Shown: positions 21,601 through 36,700, counted from the stretch's first letter. The stretch: 64,000 nt of DNA from Acanthochlamys bracteata (GCA_019914995.1 CM034128.1:3102501-3166500), one strand, 5' to 3'. Notes: generated by a model from the sequence alone, not told the origin. Translations and numbers: made by a program.

Positions 21601-23836
21601 GTCAATGGGGCCTAAGTAGCTCCAGCACATACCGTGATGTGCTTCATGCCATAAATTGGCTGATGTTACAGTATACAGCCTCTTCCTCTTTAAAGGAGCG
21701 TATTTGTTACTGCATTTGCTAAACCTGTAAGCGAGCAGGCATGACCTTATGTTAAAATGTTTTTGGACACCTGCGTTTCTATATTTACAAGTTTTCCAGT
21801 ATGCTACCTGTGCATTTGTTGTATCCTAAATTGTTCATATATTTGAGGTGCATATATTTGTATGTATTTGCACTCTTGCTTGTTTAGCTATTGTTATGGC
21901 AAAATCAATTTTTCCTCTTAAGCTTAGTTGTCTCATTTTGCAGATAGATACAAAAGATAAACTTTTCATTTGTGGTGGTGCTTTTGTTGACTTGGAGAAG
22001 ACCATTTCTGAAAGGTAAGGTGATTAAGCTGATAATTTTTCCATTATATATACATATATGTATATATGTATAGGTGTTCTTTTCTTTCCCCGTCATCATA
22101 GTAATGTGCAAAATCACCACTTATATTCATTCACAGACGACAAGATTCTTCTATAGGATTTGGTGCGCCAGTGCGTGCAAACATGAGAACTAGTGGAGTA
22201 ATAATGCTGTTGTGACATCGTCCTTGTTGGAAACTGTAAGTATAAACTATCAATTCATCATGCTTGTGTTCTCTCTGTTATTTGTGAATGTAGGGATAAC
22301 CAATTTGTTTGGATAAAAATTTTGTGGTTGGTGAGATGCTTGCAGTACGATTCAATTATTCATGTTACTTTGTAGGTTGAAAGTGGTGATCTGATAGCAT
22401 ATGGTCTCATTCCGGAATTTGTTGGTCGTTTCCCAATACTAGTCAGTTTGTCAGCTCTGAATGAGGATCAACTTGTTGAGGTAAGCATATTTGTCTAACA
22501 AAGATATGGTTTTTGTGCAACATGATTAACTCATTATTTCCTTATCGTTTTATATTCTTCTATTTATTATTATTGCATCTACCAAAGTAGAGTAAAGGCT
22601 AGTACAGATCAAAAGCAGGGTATCAGTTGTGCAGGAACTGGGGATGATGCATTACTGCATTGCAATTGTCATGTTTTTTTTTTTCTTTTGTATGCTTTGG
22701 CATGTGAATCATAGGGGTAAATAGTGTCCGCTTTTACCATAGAGAAGCCTTAAATGATTTCCTCATGAGTTTCTATAGCTGGTTGAACTCTCTAGCTTGC
22801 TTATTCTGGATCATTAACTCAATTGTGGAATCCTTGTTAGCCTACTCATATTATGGATCTCTTCCAGGTTTTAACTGAGCCAAAAAATGCTCTTGGTAAA
22901 CAATACAAGAAACTGATTAGCATGAACAATGTAAGACAATCTGAACATATAAAATCTTCCATTGTTGTTTAGCCTGTTGCTGATGCTATCTTGCTTGCTC
23001 TTGTATTGATATTATCTTTTTTAAATTCAGGTCAAGCTACACTTCACAGATGGTGCTCTTAGATTGATTGCAAAGGAGGCCATGGCCAAAACTACTGGTG
23101 CACGAGGCCTAAGAGCTATATTGGAGAGTTTACTGACCGATGCCATGTATGAGGTATGAGTGTGAAAATCTTTTTCTTGTTTTCTCTTTCATGATAGTAA
23201 TTGTATTCATATACAGTGGAGCACCAAGTCTTTATACTTTTCTGTGCAAATTAGATATGTATTAACTTGCCATAGAGCTTATGATTTGCATTTCCATATT
23301 AGTGGCAACCTTTTCTTCCTAGAAACTGGTCATTACTTATGGTGATGATAAATATGATGAAGCCTAATTCATTGATCTAAACCTGGTCTATCATAGATGA
23401 CATTTTGTTTTAGGGGGAGAAAGTCTTATTCGTTACATTGGTTTTTAGTATGTTATGCAAATAATCTTGAGGTAACTTTTTCTTATGTATTCATTTTGGT
23501 TTCAGATTCCAGATGTGAAAACAGGAGATGATCGAGTAGATGCAGTTGTAGTGGACGAGGAGGCTATTGGTTCCATAGACAGACCAGGGCCTGGGGCTAA
23601 AGTTCTTCGAGGTGATGGTGCATTAAACTGATACCTCTCTGAAATTAAAGCCAAGGAACCACAGGTATCAGTGATGTCATTTCATAAATTATCATTCAAG
23701 GTAGTGTGGTAATGCAGTGATTTAAATACATAATCGCTACTCTCTGTTGATCTAATTACAGGTTATAATTGATGGATCTGAGGGTGAAGTTGATACTGAA
23801 GTGGAGCTTCCTTCGAGAGCAGCAATAAGCTTGTAA
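18649..23836 (+). pseudogene. CLPX: mitochondrial CLPX-type AAA+ unfoldase gene, disrupted
   Basis: Fifteen exons with good splice sites: 18649-19436, 20022-20083, 20254-20354, 20475-20554, 20704-20754, 21013-21087, 21162-21239, 21463-21519, 21944-22014, 22137-22235, 22376-22480, 22868-22930, 23031-23153, 23506-23664 and 23762-23836. The N-terminus has a CPRC...CPSC pair. Walker A is GPTGSGKT, Walker B is MVYIDEVDKITKK, and the [10 protein letters not shown] sensor-2 region is present. ClpX unfolds substrates for the ClpP protease in the mitochondrial matrix. Three lesions block translation. A missing base near 19286-19290 shifts the Gly-rich part of exon 1. A missing base near 22195-22202 makes exon 10 99 nt instead of 100 and exposes TGA. 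A TGA at 23629-23631 replaces the Arg in GAL-x-RYLSE. Splice sites and core motifs are otherwise intact, so the damage is recent, or reflects assembly error. Confidence 0.85.
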
Positions 23837-24568
23837 TTAGACTTATTAGGTGTTCACAGTGGCCTTGAAGGTGTCTAATATCAACAGGTTCACAAGAATG
23901 TAATCCCCATAGCTTTTAGATGTAATTAATTATCATCCTTGTGTCGAGGTCACAAGATCTTGTTCATGGTAATCCACGCAATTAATGTAACATTTGTTCA
24001 TAAATAATTTTCAATTTTTTGCATGGATACGTGAAAATTGCATCTCCTCTTGAAGTTAAACCGTTAAAGCTATCAAGATTTCTCTCTTCCTGCTTCCTCA
24101 AGGGTCTCTATATTATCATGAAACAGAAAGCAAACAGTGAACTGCACAGTTGCAGTGTTATTGCGGATGACTATTGAAGCAGAATGGTTGAACTCTTAAT
24201 AGTGGCTACAGATTATAAAATGCAGTCTTTGTTATTCAAAGCTATCAAATGGTAAGACATTTATTTCTCGACCGACAACAGTTTTCAAACAAACTATTCT
24301 GGTTCTGCTCCAGAGGCGATTGAATGTTACTAGTCCAGAGACGATTTTGCTTCAATTCTTTTGATTAACAGGGCGTTTACCTAGTATCCAAAATCCATTT
24401 TTTAAACTCATTTTTAATATAAATTTTAAAATATTTTTTTAAAATTTAATTTTAAAACGTATTATTATACAAAATTAATATATCAATTTATTTTTATTAA
24501 ATATTTTTAATTTTAATTTAGTTTTTTAAACTAACTTTCGAACTCAAGGTAAACACACCCTAAGGTAC
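23837..24568. other. gap between CLPX and the cupin exon, with an AT-rich repeat
   Basis: The left part is CLPX 3' flank. A 193-bp AT-rich element (24371-24563) begins GGGCGTTTACCTAGTA, and its end read backwards is GGGTGTGTTTACCTTGAG, so its ends are inverted repeats. A related stretch lies at 35608-35835. No gene is seen. Confidence 0.5.
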
Positions 24569-24772
24569 TCAAACTTTGTAATGTTTGTCTACAGCAACAG
24601 AAACGTCCCAGGTGCAGCTCATGCCCTTGGGGAACACTACTAGATCGCCTGCTTGGATCTCCACGAACTCATCACCATGACCATCAGGAAGAACCTTAAC
24701 ATTGCCTTGAAGCAAGTAACAGGTCTCTTTTGCTGTGTATTTTCGTGGGAACTTGCTAGGTGGGCAACCCCT
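24569..24772 (-). pseudogene. small cupin-domain protein, terminal exon only
   Basis: A single 204-bp exon on the minus strand, after a good acceptor (TTAACAG|AG at 24774-24773). It reads GCPPSKFPRKYTAKETCYLL, then a Gly/Asp turn, then IQAGDLVVFPKGMSCTWDVS and a stop after DKHYKV. This is the C-terminal two-thirds of the small plant RmlC-like cupins (DUF861), typically about 100-140 residues, whose function is not established. The 5' part, normally with a SWPKW motif, was not found on either strand within about 1 kb. It is therefore either a truncated gene or a gene whose first exon I could not recognise. The exon itself is open and well conserved. Confidence 0.6.
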
Positions 24773-25490
24773 CTGTTAAGACCAAAACTGAAATCAGTCG
24801 AGCAAGCCTTAGATTTCCACATGATTGGCAGGCTTGCATAGCTCCAGCAATATCTGCATTTGCATCTATATATGGCACAAAGAATATACATTTAGTTATA
24901 CTAAATTTAGCCATGTTCTGCAAGTACCCCATGCACTAGCAAAAGATAGAGGTATTCAAAAAGAAAGTCTAGGTCTACTATAACAATATTCACCATGGAC
25001 ATCAGACGGGTTTGACTTCAAATTCAAACTACCATAAAATGTATATAAATGAAAATCATCACGGTTTGTGACTAATGTGTCACAATATTAGTGGTTATTT
25101 TTAATTTGAATCTAATCAACCAACTTTTTATTAATAAAATAACTACCAACAGCATGTGCGATGTGTTAGAACATGATCTATCATGATATGTAGCGCTGAT
25201 CTTAAAAGCACCATAGAGTTTTTATTTCTCCAGAGGAATATACAAGATGAGTATCATGCATGCATGACCACTATGCATGCAACAAAGGGATACAAGGTTG
25301 AATAGTCTGGAACCAGATAAAAGCCTGAAACAGCAGTCTCAATATATAGCGATGCTTGAATAAAGTGAGTGTAGACTGTAATTCCCATTTGAGTTTTATG
25401 CGAAATTGTTACAAAGAAAGATTTACAATGAGATTCAAGTAAGAACAAACTCTAAAAGCTAACTTCCAGATGCTGAAACATAAAAACAGA
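24773..25490. other. gene-free stretch
   Basis: No supportable exon, repeat or RNA gene was seen. Part of it is probably the 3' untranslated region of the minus-strand ATPase gene. Confidence 0.4.
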
Positions 25491-28152
25491 TTATATGCCG
25501 TCCCCATCATAGGTTGTCCATCTTTCTATCACGACGTTAAATTTGTCACCCCGCCTCCTAACCTGTAATAAATATGAAAGACGCCTTCTAATGTCATATT
25601 GGTCACATAGTATCCGTACAAATTTTATGTACACAAAACTATATTAAACTACATTTGGGTGATTATGCGGGAAGAAATTACCTCAACCAATGGCTTCTTG
25701 TTGTTGAGCAGCATATCAACACTCCTTTCAGTCTGCACCAAACCACCAAAAACACAGTTGTCAACTTTCTAGCCAAAGGTTGTTTAATCACAGTGCGTTG
25801 AAATTATCAAGTTTTTTATCTTGAAGTAATAGTCAACGATGGTGATATTGCAGGATAGCTTTTATTAGCATACACAAGATTAGAAAAGGGAAAAAAATGT
25901 GAGGTACCCGATGGGTCACCCAGTAATTGCGTTCCCTCATTTCAATGAGGAAAGGAAATGTCGGGGGAGCTTTTCTCTCCAAGATACTTTTCTGGCTTCG
26001 CCTGGCTCGAGCTTCATCATCTCCTAGAGTTACCGTTTCTACTCCTCCGACCTGGATACTCACAAGGAACACAGCCAAATTCAGTTTGGAGATAGTTCAA
26101 TCCATATACTGTTAGAAAACTACATAAGGAAATTCTGTCTCAAGGACTTTGAACATAGGTAGACCTGAGAAAGAGGTCTCAAACACAAGATTACAATGAC
26201 AGCTGCTAATATTGATATTTAAAACACTATTAAACATGCATGGATATTTGAGAAATACAAGGACATACCAGATCTGAAAGAGTAGGATTTTTTATTATGT
26301 TCGCTAAATGTTCTCCATGAGCAGTACCAATAAGCATAACACCTCTTTCTGCAATAGAACGACATGCAAGAGCCTCAGCTTCTGTTCCAATCTCATCTAC
26401 AATGACGATCTCAGGCATATGGTTTTCTACAGCTTCTATCATGACTCTATGCTGCATGGAAGGTTGAGGAACTTGCATTCTTCTAGCGTCCCCAATGGCT
26501 GCATGCGGAATATCTCCATCTCCTCCTATCTCATTGCTGGTATCCACAATAACCTACCTAATCATCAATAAGCTGATGAACCATGTGAGGCATCATATGT
26601 AATATCTTTTGAGAGCTAACTATGACTGGTAAGTGGCGTACCACTCGTTTGTGCAATTCGTCAGCCATTACACGTGCAATCTCACGCATGACTGTAGTCT
26701 TACCCACTCCGGGCCTAAAAATATCAGAAAGAAGATATATACAGATGCTTCCTAGTTAAGCCGCAACTGAATAAATTCAGGATGTGATGGTGACAAAGAA
26801 GCTCAAATACCTTCCTAAAAAGAGGATACTCTCTTTGTATTCTAGGAGATCACGGACCATTTCAACATGACCAGTAACTGCTCTACCGACTCTACATGTC
26901 AGACCAACAACAAGTCCTTTCCTGCTCCTTATGGCAGATATCCTGTGTAATGTACCCTCAATTCCCGCTCTGTTGTCACCTCCAAATTCTCCAACAGCAG
27001 TTTGGGCATCTTCCAATTCCTTCATTGATATCTAAAAAATGAGGCAATATTCCTTAGTCCAAACAACAGAAAGTGAACATGGAAACAAGGGAGAGTTCAC
27101 AATTTACTAAAATTAATGTGCAGCCGAACAAACAATATAGAGAATATTCCTTACAAGGAATCAACAAATAACAAACACATAATGGGAGTTGTACTAATCT
27201 AGTAATATGCAAACTTAAAGCTAGTTGTAAATAACTAATCATCCTTGAATGACAATACGAAAAGAATGGAAGAGGCATAGCAATGTGTCATAGGATCGAG
27301 GTTCCAGTACTACAATGCTAAGGAAAATCTTCAAACAATGACCACAGGTTCAGCATTTGTAGGATCTTACCTCTGTATCCCTCAAATACTGCCCACCAGA
27401 TTCACCAAGAAACCTTGCTTCAGGCCTACGGCCCAAATCGAGTATAACCTATCAGTAAAAGTGTAGGCAAGAATAAACACTACGACTTCAAACATAACAT
27501 CGAAGTAGTGTTGACGTACAAGAAAGTAAAAGCAAGAATTTATGTAACTCCTGCTCAAACTAGTGATGTGTTCTATGATCTTAGAACCAAAATATATACA
27601 AAATCTTACCTCAAGTAGTTGACCTCTTCTTGGCTCATTGCGTAATTTTTCTCGCAAATCTTTTGGTAAAATCTGCAAATAGATAACCGTGTAACTCAGT
27701 ATTTGTTTCCTTACTTTTTTGGAAAAGAGTATTCGTATCCAAACTAATCTCCACATACTGAGATACAACCAATTGATTGATATCAGCGAAGATGTGCTAT
27801 AAATTTGTAACCAAGCCAGTAATAACTTGAATTAGTAGATTTTAAACTTGTAGATTAGCAGAATACTCAAGAAAAAAACTTTACCGTAAGATATAAAAGA
27901 TTAAAGCACTAGAAACAGAAAAGGTAGCAACTTTTCAGCTTAAAATCTTTAGAAAAGAACAGAAGTTACCTGCAAGAGAGCGTGGATATCGTCTTCAACG
28001 ACAACGAATCCATCTTCTGTCGTGCTTCTCGAGATCAATGGCGACCATTGGATTCGACTTATATGGTTTATCTTGAATACGGATAATTTGGGTGTGGGAA
28101 GATTAGAAGGTTTGAGTGTGGGAAGCAGAAGGAAAGATGAAAGCGCGCTCAT
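25491..28152 (-). CDS. plastid-type P-loop ATPase, SPD1/Ycf45-like
   Basis: Nine exons on the minus strand: 28152-27970, 27672-27610, 27448-27371, 27031-26811, 26714-26642, 26553-26269, 26051-25908, 25732-25682 and 25562-25491. They sum to 389 residues with intact phases. The Ser/Leu/Pro-rich N-terminus ([16 protein letters not shown]...) looks like a chloroplast transit peptide. Walker A is GRPGVGKT (181-188) and Walker B is IVIVDEIG (about 255-262). [16 protein letters not shown] and the [13 protein letters not shown] stretch are typical of the SpoIIIAA/Ycf45 family of AAA-like ATPases. Arabidopsis has three relatives, one of them SPD1, needed for plastid development in seedlings. This protein stops soon after the ATPase domain, like the shortest relative. 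The exact substrate is not known. Confidence 0.9.
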
Positions 28153-29166
28153 GGGTTATCTACTTCTGTTTTTCTTCTTTCCTTCTTCAGCGAAGCAGAA
28201 AATGATAACGAGAAATCCAGGATTATATAACGGATTATTATTATCATGTTAGTCTCCGTTTTCCTGTTAGTGATATAATATTGGCGAGAGTAATTTTAAA
28301 TATAAAATTTTTTAAATAAAAGTTATTTAAAATTTTTTCATATATCTTTTTTTTTTAAGAAAAATAAATTAAATAATAATAAATTTTATTATGCAAAATT
28401 TTAATATATTTTCTAAATTTTGAAAAATTAAATCCAAACTATCTTGAAAATGTTTAGAAGTATTTTATATGAAATTTTTTTAAAACCGAAAATAGTTTTA
28501 TTTTTTGTAAAACAAACTATATTTTCTTTAAAAATAACAATAAATTTTAAAAAATTATATGTAAAAAATAATATTTTTAAAATTTTTAAATTTTTCTCTA
28601 AATATTTATAAAAAATTATTAAAAACTATAAACTAAAAAATTAAAAAATTATTTTGTTTGAAAGCTTCACCAATCTGCCTCTTTTATTTACCTGTATCGG
28701 TGATTTGGTGGTTAAACAGAAAACATGTTGTTTTGTTGGTGATTAAAAAGTTGACTTTGGTTACTAAATTACGCAGACAGGTTAGTTACTATTGACTATA
28801 CCGTAGCCTTAAGCTCAGTTAATCCAGAAGAACCTTTACATAATTGAAACAGTAAGTCCTTAACAAACAATATTGGCAAAATTTCAAAGAAAAAAGACCT
28901 TTGCAAAGTATCGAACGACATATTTACCAAATAATGAAAAGATTACAACTAATTGTCCGAAAGACGTCCCAATGACGATATTGGAATTAATACAACGTCC
29001 AAGAAGCACAATAACCACAGAACTTGTAGTATAACCAGATGTGGAAGTTTTTGAGAAAGTCCATTAACACTTAACAGGGTGGTGACATACTTATCTGATA
29101 CTTACAATCATTTTCTTAGAAGTTTCTCCCAGGAAGAGAGTACATATATATTCAGATAAAACTCGG
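28153..29166. other. intergenic with AT-rich repeats
   Basis: About 28285-28668 is AT-rich and resembles reversed family A elements, with a GTTTG-type end at 28660-28666. The remainder has no recognised gene. It includes the ATPase leader and promoter on the left and the SFT2 3' flank on the right. Confidence 0.45.
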
Positions 29167-31726
29167 TCAGAACTCTGTGTCAAAACAAGCCATCAAAATT
29201 TTTGATACCATTGTTCGTGCAAATGGAATGTAGCTAAGACTGTACCTGAAACCACAAAGAAAGGAAATTGTAAGCGTAGCACATAAAGATCCTACAATAA
29301 AGATGGGAAACATCATCATAGCGGAATATAACTGAGGAAATTAAGATAATCACTAAAAGGTCATAACTGAAAGCCAAGATCTCTTCATTGTTGATACTAA
29401 TCTTCAACTCTCTAGTGCCTCTTCCAACAGTTAAAATTTCAGACTTTTGGCAGAGCTATCAATCTTAACTCATTGTTTTGCTTCCAGTCTTAAGTTCATG
29501 GATGAACATTTGCTAATGATCTAGTCTCTTGCTGCCGACAGTTTCTATAGACACTACATTTCTCATTTCACACCTTTGCTCTTTGAGAAATTAGTAAATG
29601 TATGTAACATTTTGGAATTATTCAAAGGAGACCCATGTAAAGTTCAGATCAACATTCTCAATTTTAACTAAATATATTCAGGTGCCTAGCTTCTTACCTA
29701 AGCCTGCTAAACAACAGTAATAAAACAAGGTCTCAACATAGACATATTTACATAAGTACATGAAACGCATCAAGCAAAAACAAAATATGCATGGAAGGGT
29801 AGATAGGTAATAGAATCATCAAGATGAATACTAAAAATCTAAGCAGGACATGAGTGAAAAACTAGAAGTAAGAGTTTTCAGGGGAGGGAAACCAAAAAAG
29901 AAAAATACCAGACAAGAGCCCCAAACTCTAAGACAATGGCCAGAAGTGTCAAAATTTTATTGTGGACCTGCAGCACAGACAGTGATTCAGTCTTTCAGCA
30001 ACTTGATGGTTCTGGTTCACAAGCATGGAAGGCAAACCCAATTACCCAAAAAAATAAAACACATACTCACATAAAGAGCACACAATAAAGCTATTATGAT
30101 ACTTGCAAGGTACATAGCAGTTGCATATATACGCACAGGATCAAGCATCATCTCGAACTGTCTTTTGGGGCCTACAAGAAAAGCTGTGCTGCCAAGCAAA
30201 AGAATCTAGTATCATTATCTGGAAATCTTAGGGAAAAAAATTGTAACAGAGACAATCAAGTACACATAGTATTGTTGCTGATAGAGGACATGATCATTGC
30301 TGAACTGTGATGTAGATTCCCTATTTCTCGAAAGCATTCTAGAAACAGCTATAGCATAGTGCAAGCTTTGGCATTATAAGTGAATGTATGCTTTTGAAAT
30401 AACTACAGAAAAGCTCTCTTGAAAAAGATTATTGACCTCCCAAGTGCCAGTAAGTTGCCGAAGGTGAAAGTTATACCAAACTTGATGGGATGAAAGAAAA
30501 CCAGCATAGACTGCAAACAAAATAAACACATATAGTCAGTAGAATGAGCATTGAAAACATTGTTAGCAATATGTGCAAGTATTACATAAAAGATAGTCTA
30601 AGTGTGTTGTCAATTATGAAATCTTCCAAAGATATCAATATCTCCAGAGAAGCAGTAATTAGGATGATTGGTACAGCAGTTAAACAAAGATGTTAGCCTA
30701 ACCTATAAACTAACTTGCTATGAGTTTAATTAAGTTTGTATCCTACACATAAAATGGAACAATAAAACAGAGCTCCATTACAATATCCTACATTTACTTG
30801 AATTCAGTATCAAATAAGTTCCAAGACAAGTATGCAATCTACTGTATAAATAACTTTCATGGAAGGAGTTGCCAATCTTGTACTGAACTATGAAACTAAA
30901 CAACTTAGTACTATTTCAACAGGAGAACATACTCCTACTGCTTAATTTGCTCAAGTTCTTCGTACACATACAGAAAGTTTTTGGATTAAGGATTATATAG
31001 GTTATAAGAGATATGCTCAAATATTTTGTTATAAGATCTTTTAGGACATCACACATACTTCTGCGCCTCTGGAAACTTGTAATATACTACACTTGCTCTA
31101 AGTCATTGTAAGTAATAAATCAGCTTACAGGTCTTTTCAAAGTTGAGAATATGGCTAAATTAAAATCAGCCAAAATCAAAAACAAACAACACTTATTTCA
31201 AAGTTTCATGAACTTACCAGGAACGTACAAGCTAAACCTGCAACCATACATATTGCGAAACCGTACATCCTCTGATCACAACAAAATATTCACAAAAGGA
31301 AAAAAAATTAGGACAAGTGCAGTCATCAAATTCGCAAAAGTGACTTTGATCATTGCTGACACAAAGTTAACAATTGACACACAAGGGTCTCGGTAACATG
31401 GTATAAACATTGCTAATGTTTACAAATTGAGGACGTTTTCAAATCAAATATTCACTCAATCGGAGAAAACAGTTGAAATATTTCGCTTTTCAACCCTAGA
31501 AGTTCTCAAACAGATTTGGGATCTACTAACCACTTTGATCCCTAACCACATTATATAAAAATCGAAAAATTGGATCGAGTTAGAACCATGCCTGTTGAGT
31601 TGAAAGCGTGCAATCACGATTGAAATCTTCGAAGAAAGAAGAATTCTCCTGTACAGGTTCTTCTTCATCAACCTCCATGCCGACCAGCATCTTCGCCTTC
31701 TCCAAAGCTTTGTTGAACTTATCCAT
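29167..31726 (-). CDS. SFT2: SFT2-family vesicle transport membrane protein
   Basis: Six exons on the minus strand: 31726-31592, 31271-31218, 30510-30437, 30188-30071, 29967-29909 and 29245-29167, giving 172 residues. SFT2/Got1-type proteins act in fusion of endosome- or ER-derived vesicles with the Golgi. An acidic cytosolic N-terminus (MDKFNKALEKAKMLVGMEVD) precedes four membrane segments: about 48-68 (YGFAICMVAGLACTFLSMLV), 72-93 (FGITFTFGNLLALGSTAFLV), 108-128 and 133-153 (LLAIVLEFGALVWYSLSY). The C-terminus is SKILMACFDTEF. PKRQFEMMLDPVRIYATAMY matches the family loop. Intron 1 would use a GC donor (ACAG|GCATGG at 31591-31590) with a normal AG acceptor. The other four introns are GT..AG. 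Confidence 0.92.
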
Positions 31727-32263
31727 TCTCCTCAAAGATCCCAATTTCTGTCTCAAATCTCTTCTATTTATTCAAATCTAAATCCCCGAAAAGTTATAGC
31801 AAAACAAGAAGAAAGATTGGAACTTCAAATTTTGAGGAGAAGAAGAACACGATCGAGCTCAGTAGCGCAAGCAGTTCTAGAGCTTAGCGGTTGGCTATTG
31901 GGGACGTCGATCACGTGAAATACACATGAATGCAGGGTGTCTTTGCTAGATTGGACCTTAAATAATTATTAGCTCATAGTATCGTGCATTCTCATGGTCC
32001 AGAGCTGATCTTGCAAAATAAACTATGATTTAGGGACCTAAATTTCCTAATATACATGAACTGGTAAATTCACAAAAACTATGAAAAAAATACAGAAGAA
32101 TTAACTATAAAAGTTGACGCAAAGAACTTCTGCTCAAACAGGTACTGAGATCTTATTGCAAAAGCTTATACATAACTTGGAATCATACAACTACAACTAT
32201 TTCCTAAGAGATAACTAACATAATACTGGGGTTACGTAAAGTTCGGCACAAGTGAAAATCGCA
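31727..32263. other. SFT2 leader/promoter and peroxidase 3' flank
   Basis: No gene is supportable in this 537-bp gap. The minus-strand leader of SFT2 and the trailer of the peroxidase probably occupy most of it. Confidence 0.45.
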
Positions 32264-33738
<1,475 letters not shown>

Positions 33739-36700
33739 TTTTCCAAAGAAGCTAGCAATCAGAGTGGAAACTTTCAGATTCAAGCTACCCTACATTCTTT
33801 TTGCTATTACTTGCAGAAAATAAGAACTGTTTCTTAGAAAGAACATATTTATTTGCTCTCTAAACAAGGAACATGATGGGGTATATATAGTCATAACTTG
33901 ATAGCAACAGGGAACCCTATTGATTTTCAACACAAGCTGATATCACTAACCACTAAACCATAATGTGCTTTATCAATTAAAATAATATTCATTCTATTAC
34001 AGATGTGAAACAATTTTGCATGTGCATTTTAATCCTGTATTCTGAATAGTGCTTCATTAAACATTACTTCTACGTACCTGTTCAAATTTGTCTGTATTGC
34101 CTATCTAGAGGGTGCATATTTTTAGCATGCAAAGTTCAATAGAAAGGGAAATTCAAGGCAAGGTACTTAGTTGAGTGACTGAGTGTTAAAGATTCGTGAG
34201 GGTTAATGAAAGTATGTTAGATCATTGGGGTGGTCTATGACAATGATCTGACTTCTGAATGAACTTTTTAGCTGGATTCCATGTCAAATTGACTTTCTGC
34301 GCCATTTCCCGATCCTAACAAGAAAAGTTCATATATTCAACTCCACAAGTACTCCAATGATGAATAGTGGAGGGTTAAGATAATGTTATTGGCAAGATAA
34401 AATTTGCTCATTAGGGAGCAAAAACAAATAATGGAACAGCATGTAGTGTTTCCTTTGCCCCATTTCCGCCATTCATGATAAAAGAAAGTTATTTAATGTC
34501 AACTTGATTAACAACTGAATAGTATAATGGTCTTATCTAAAAATATAGAGGAAAAGCAAAGCATGTCCAAACAACTTGCTTCAATGGAATGTAGTTTAGC
34601 CAATTCGGCAAATAATTTGTTTCTACTAGCAAATTGTTTTACCTCTTCTTTGTTCCGAGCAGACACAATAACTTAACATGCGATTTCGACTGAAATGAAA
34701 ACTTTACATATGAAGAAAATTTCCCTGGTGCTAAGAACCATGCAAAGGGCCGCCAATCAACTTGTACTTTATAGTGGATTGCCTGGCATATCAGGGCAGT
34801 ACTTTGCAATGACTGTGTTGCTCCTGCATAAACCACATCAAACATTGGATTTGGCTTGTACCTACCGTTAGTTTAATCATTTTCGTTTACATTCTCTCAA
34901 CTAACTAGTGACCAGTGAACTATACCACTAAAAAATCTACTTAAATTGCTAAATTTTATGCTCCACTCTTTAAAAATAAAAATTTCCCTGTAGTTTACAG
35001 TTTGCACATTATTCCTGTTTCTCTCAGTTGTTAATCTGGGTGAGTGTTCCCTTATGATCTTTTGAAAAGGTTTTACTCACTAAAAATCAATCCAGCGGTA
35101 ATCATACTAAACTGGGTCAATAAAACACTGAGCAACACAATAACTGAATACAAAACCAAAATTTACCTGTAAGAATTTTCTTCTGCAGTCCTCCAGATGA
35201 TTAAATAGCAGTTCAATTTCCCCATGACGCTGTCTCTCGCTCTTCGCTCCCTACACAATTCTTGAACGGGAATATCTGCAAAGGCATTAGAATCGATTGA
35301 ATCAGAACGTGGAAATGTGAATGAAGAAGAATTACATCACAAGAAAATGATGTAATTCTTTGAAAGCTAACAATAATGATTAATAAATACTCAAATTCGA
35401 AAGCGGTAATCAATCTTTTCGAATCCTGTTATTAAAACAAAATTGTTTTATATCTTCTCTGCTCGCTAGCGGTAGCCTAAAAATTGAAAAGAATATATTT
35501 TTTTTTCTAAATTTTATTTACGTTTTTTATAAATTTAATTTTAGAAACTTAAAATTTAAAAATTATAAAATTTTTTTTAGCATGTATTATTATTTGTTAT
35601 TATTTTTAGAGTATGTTTATCAACACCCAAAATTTATTTTCTTTTAAAACTCACTTTTAATATAAAAGACATACAAAAATTAAACATAAAAATTTTTATT
35701 AATAAATTTTTTTTTAAATTTAATTTTAAAATTTACTATAAATATTAAATTAATATAAAATTTTATTTTTTATTAAATATTTTTAATTTTATTTTTTAAG
35801 TTGACTTTTAGAAAATTTATTTTACCCACTTTATCTACAAAATAAATACTAAAGAAAAAATTTAACTCATTACCGACACTTTTAAACACTTCATGCACTA
35901 AGAGATCATAAAGTTGGGCAATGATTAAAAGCCCACATAAATTGGCCGAATTATGGCCCATAGATATATCAATATCACTCCTCCGTTTCAATGTTTTAAT
36001 TCAGAATGGACCGGCCGGATCTCACAAAAAATTAGCGATCCGGCATACATTCCGGACTAAGTCAATGCTAAACGGGCTATACGATTAACCAATAAGATCT
36101 GAATTGACTCGGCCAATTTTGAGATCAATCTAATGACCCAACTAAACGTGCTATCATTAAAAAAACATATAAAGTGTTTGTTCTTCCTCGCCAGATCTAA
36201 ATAAATCAATATCAGGGACGTCTCCAAATCAATTTATCGAAACCTCTTTGCCTTCGAGATCTCGTCAACATTTCGATAGAGATATTTCTTCAAAGGTGTT
36301 ATTTGATTTCTCGAAACATTTCCGAATGTATACGAAAAAAATGGTAGAAAAAAAAATGCTAATTAAAGCAACAATCACAATTACCGTGGATGGGCTGAAG
36401 CTTGCGAATATATTATTTAGACTTAGAAGTGGCAATATACGTAATTTATGTTTATCAAAATTTTTATTGAAATTATTAATATGTATTTATAATTATAAAA
36501 TTTCAGCTGTCAATATTTTTTTAAAAATAAAAATAAAATTTTTTTGAATATTTTAAAACCGATGAAGATAATAAAAAAAATATATCGGATATTTACTATA
36601 TTTCGTTAGTAAGAATATCGTGCACTTTTATTACAACTGATATCATAAATTCGTTAAAACTTAAAAATATAGAGTTAAAAGTTTTAATTATTAAATGGAT

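Noticed and set aside
34639..34845. Minus-strand open frame upstream of the peroxidase
   Set aside because: Short, with no family motif and no joining exons found. Open by chance is as likely.
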